Positions 6,420 to 7,193 of a stretch of 7,193 nt of DNA are shown here, one piece after another. The stretch covers positions 1 to 7,193 of the forward strand of contig DBQX01000129.1 of NCBI GenBank assembly GCA_002305415.1, read 5' to 3'. The notes beneath the pieces are model-generated. The model saw nothing but the letters and a program-made list of their open reading frames with translations. It was not told where the DNA came from and searched no databases. Position numbers and translations under genes: made by a program. Positions within the stretch are counted from its first letter, which is position 1, and each line of letters begins with the position of its first letter. Source of the stretch: Actinomycetales bacterium UBA1383 (GTDB taxonomy: Bacteria; Actinomycetota; Actinomycetes; Actinomycetales; Actinomycetaceae).

Positions 6420-7183
6420 GCGGCGCAACCGTGACGCGTCAGGAACCGGAGAGGACTGCAGGTCCCATCCGGACCCTCACGGCGACAACCCCGGGTGCTG
6501 GCCCCACGGACGAGGGTGGTCTGCTCTCCGTCGGTCGGCTGCCCATGCACTCGCTCCGGCGTGCGGCGGAGATCGACCTCGACGGCGAGTGGTGGTTCCA
6601 GTTGGTGCACTCAGGATCGGCGCCGGACGACGGGGCATGGAGGGCCGTACGCATTCCGAGCCTGTGGACGATGCAGGAGAGGTCCGACCCTCTCCATGTC
6701 GAGACGGTAAACGGCCCCAAGGGACACGTCCAGATCCCGACACCCCCCATTGCCGCAGGCACGGAGCACGAACTCCACATCCCGGCGGCTCTCGCCACCC
6801 TCACGCGCACAGCCGCAGCGCTCGCCATCACGCTCACCGTGCGCACCCGGGACGAGGCACCGTGGGCGCCGGCCGGCACCACGGTCGCCGTCGAGCAGAT
6901 CCGGTTGCCGCACCGACCCGGGCCTGTCCCCGCCGGGACCCATCCGCGACGTCTGGGCGAGCGTGGCGAGATCACCCACCCCCTGCTCGTGCGCCCGCCG
7001 TCGCTGCGCCTGTGGCGGGCGCTCACCGACAACGACGGCTCTTTCAGCCTGGACCGTCGGTTCGTCCGCAGCGGGTTCTTCCGCCTGACGCCCGCGCATG
7101 TCGAGGTCACGGATGAGCTGGACGGGGTCGCCGTCATGACGCGTTACGTCGCTGCCTTCGGGGACGAAATCAGGCTCTCCTGA
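6416..7183 (+). CDS. Internally deleted GH2 (LacZ-type) beta-galactosidase remnant, probably non-catalytic
   Basis: This 255-residue ORF starts at a GTG overlapping the MFS stop (GTGA). After a non-conserved leader (1-40), residues 41-94 match the start of the N-terminal sugar-binding domain of GH2 beta-galactosidases (GRLPMHS, LDGEWWFQL, then WRAVRIPSLWTMQ at 75-87). At about residues 93-98 (bases ~6690-6710) the sequence jumps to LacZ domain 4 (VRTRDEAPWAPAGTTVAVEQ at 142-161, then IRLP). It then enters the C-terminal domain (HPLLVRPPSLRLWRALTDND, 188-207) and stops soon after. In a complete enzyme about 600 residues lie between the two parts, including the TIM barrel with both catalytic glutamates, so no glycosidase activity is expected. 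The C-terminal domain is also cut short by well over 100 residues. It is either a decayed gene kept open by an in-frame deletion, an assembly artefact, or a small sugar-binding protein. I favour decay. The GH2 kinship is confident from recalled family patterns; the fate is inferred. Confidence 0.8.
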   Translation: MSGATVTRQEPERTAGPIRTLTATTPGAGPTDEGGLLSVGRLPMHSLRRAAEIDLDGEWWFQLVHSGSAPDDGAWRAVRIPSLWTMQERSDPLHVETVNGPKGHVQIPTPPIAAGTEHELHIPAALATLTRTAAALAITLTVRTRDEAPWAPAGTTVAVEQIRLPHRPGPVPAGTHPRRLGERGEITHPLLVRPPSLRLWRALTDNDGSFSLDRRFVRSGFFRLTPAHVEVTDELDGVAVMTRYVAAFGDEIRLS

Positions 7184-7193
7184 CTGATCCGTG

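Noticed and set aside
6432..6441. 10-bp palindrome TGACGCGTCA just inside the GH2 remnant
   Set aside because: Several 10-bp palindromes are expected by chance in 7 kb of GC-rich DNA. It lies in coding sequence and no second copy was seen.

Overview
The window is GC-rich and densely coded, and almost all of it lies on the + strand. The codon use (third positions mostly G or C), the GTG and TTG starts, and the gene families point to a high-GC Gram-positive bacterium (Actinomycetota), perhaps a member of the Micrococcales. The phylum is a fairly safe inference. The order is a guess from family flavour.

Layout, left to right: (1) the C-terminal ~450 residues of a family-5 extracellular solute-binding protein, whose start lies outside the window (1-1355). 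(2) A 64-bp gap holding a perfect 13-bp hairpin with a UACG tetraloop. (3) A DppB/OppB-type permease (1420-2361). (4) A single 614-residue polypeptide that joins a DppC/OppC-type permease to a DppD/OppD-type ATPase (2358-4202). (5) A separate DppF/OppF-type ATPase (4192-5055). (6) A 12-helix MFS carrier with motifs seen in glycoside/sucrose-type carriers (5055-6419). (7) A 255-residue ORF made of the N-terminal edge of a GH2 (LacZ-type) beta-galactosidase joined in frame to its domain 4 and the start of its C-terminal domain, with the whole catalytic barrel missing (6416-7183). The last 10 bases hold nothing I can assign. No stretch over 300 bases lacks a gene, and I see no tRNA, rRNA, CRISPR array or insertion sequence.

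After the hairpin, every gene starts on or inside the stop codon of the one before it (TTGA, ATGATGACTAG, TAATG, GTGA), so genes 3 to 7 are very probably one translationally coupled operon. The first four genes make a complete importer: binding protein, two membrane subunits and two ATPases, one of them fused. Although this transporter family is usually named for peptides, the MFS sugar-type carrier and the beta-galactosidase remnant downstream suggest that the locus served uptake and breakdown of a glycoside or oligosaccharide. The substrate cannot be read from the sequence.

The items most worth a second look are the excised GH2 gene, with a possible second frame break at its 3' end, the intercistronic hairpin, and the permease-ATPase fusion. 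I found no sign of a wholly new system. This looks like an unusual version of a known one.
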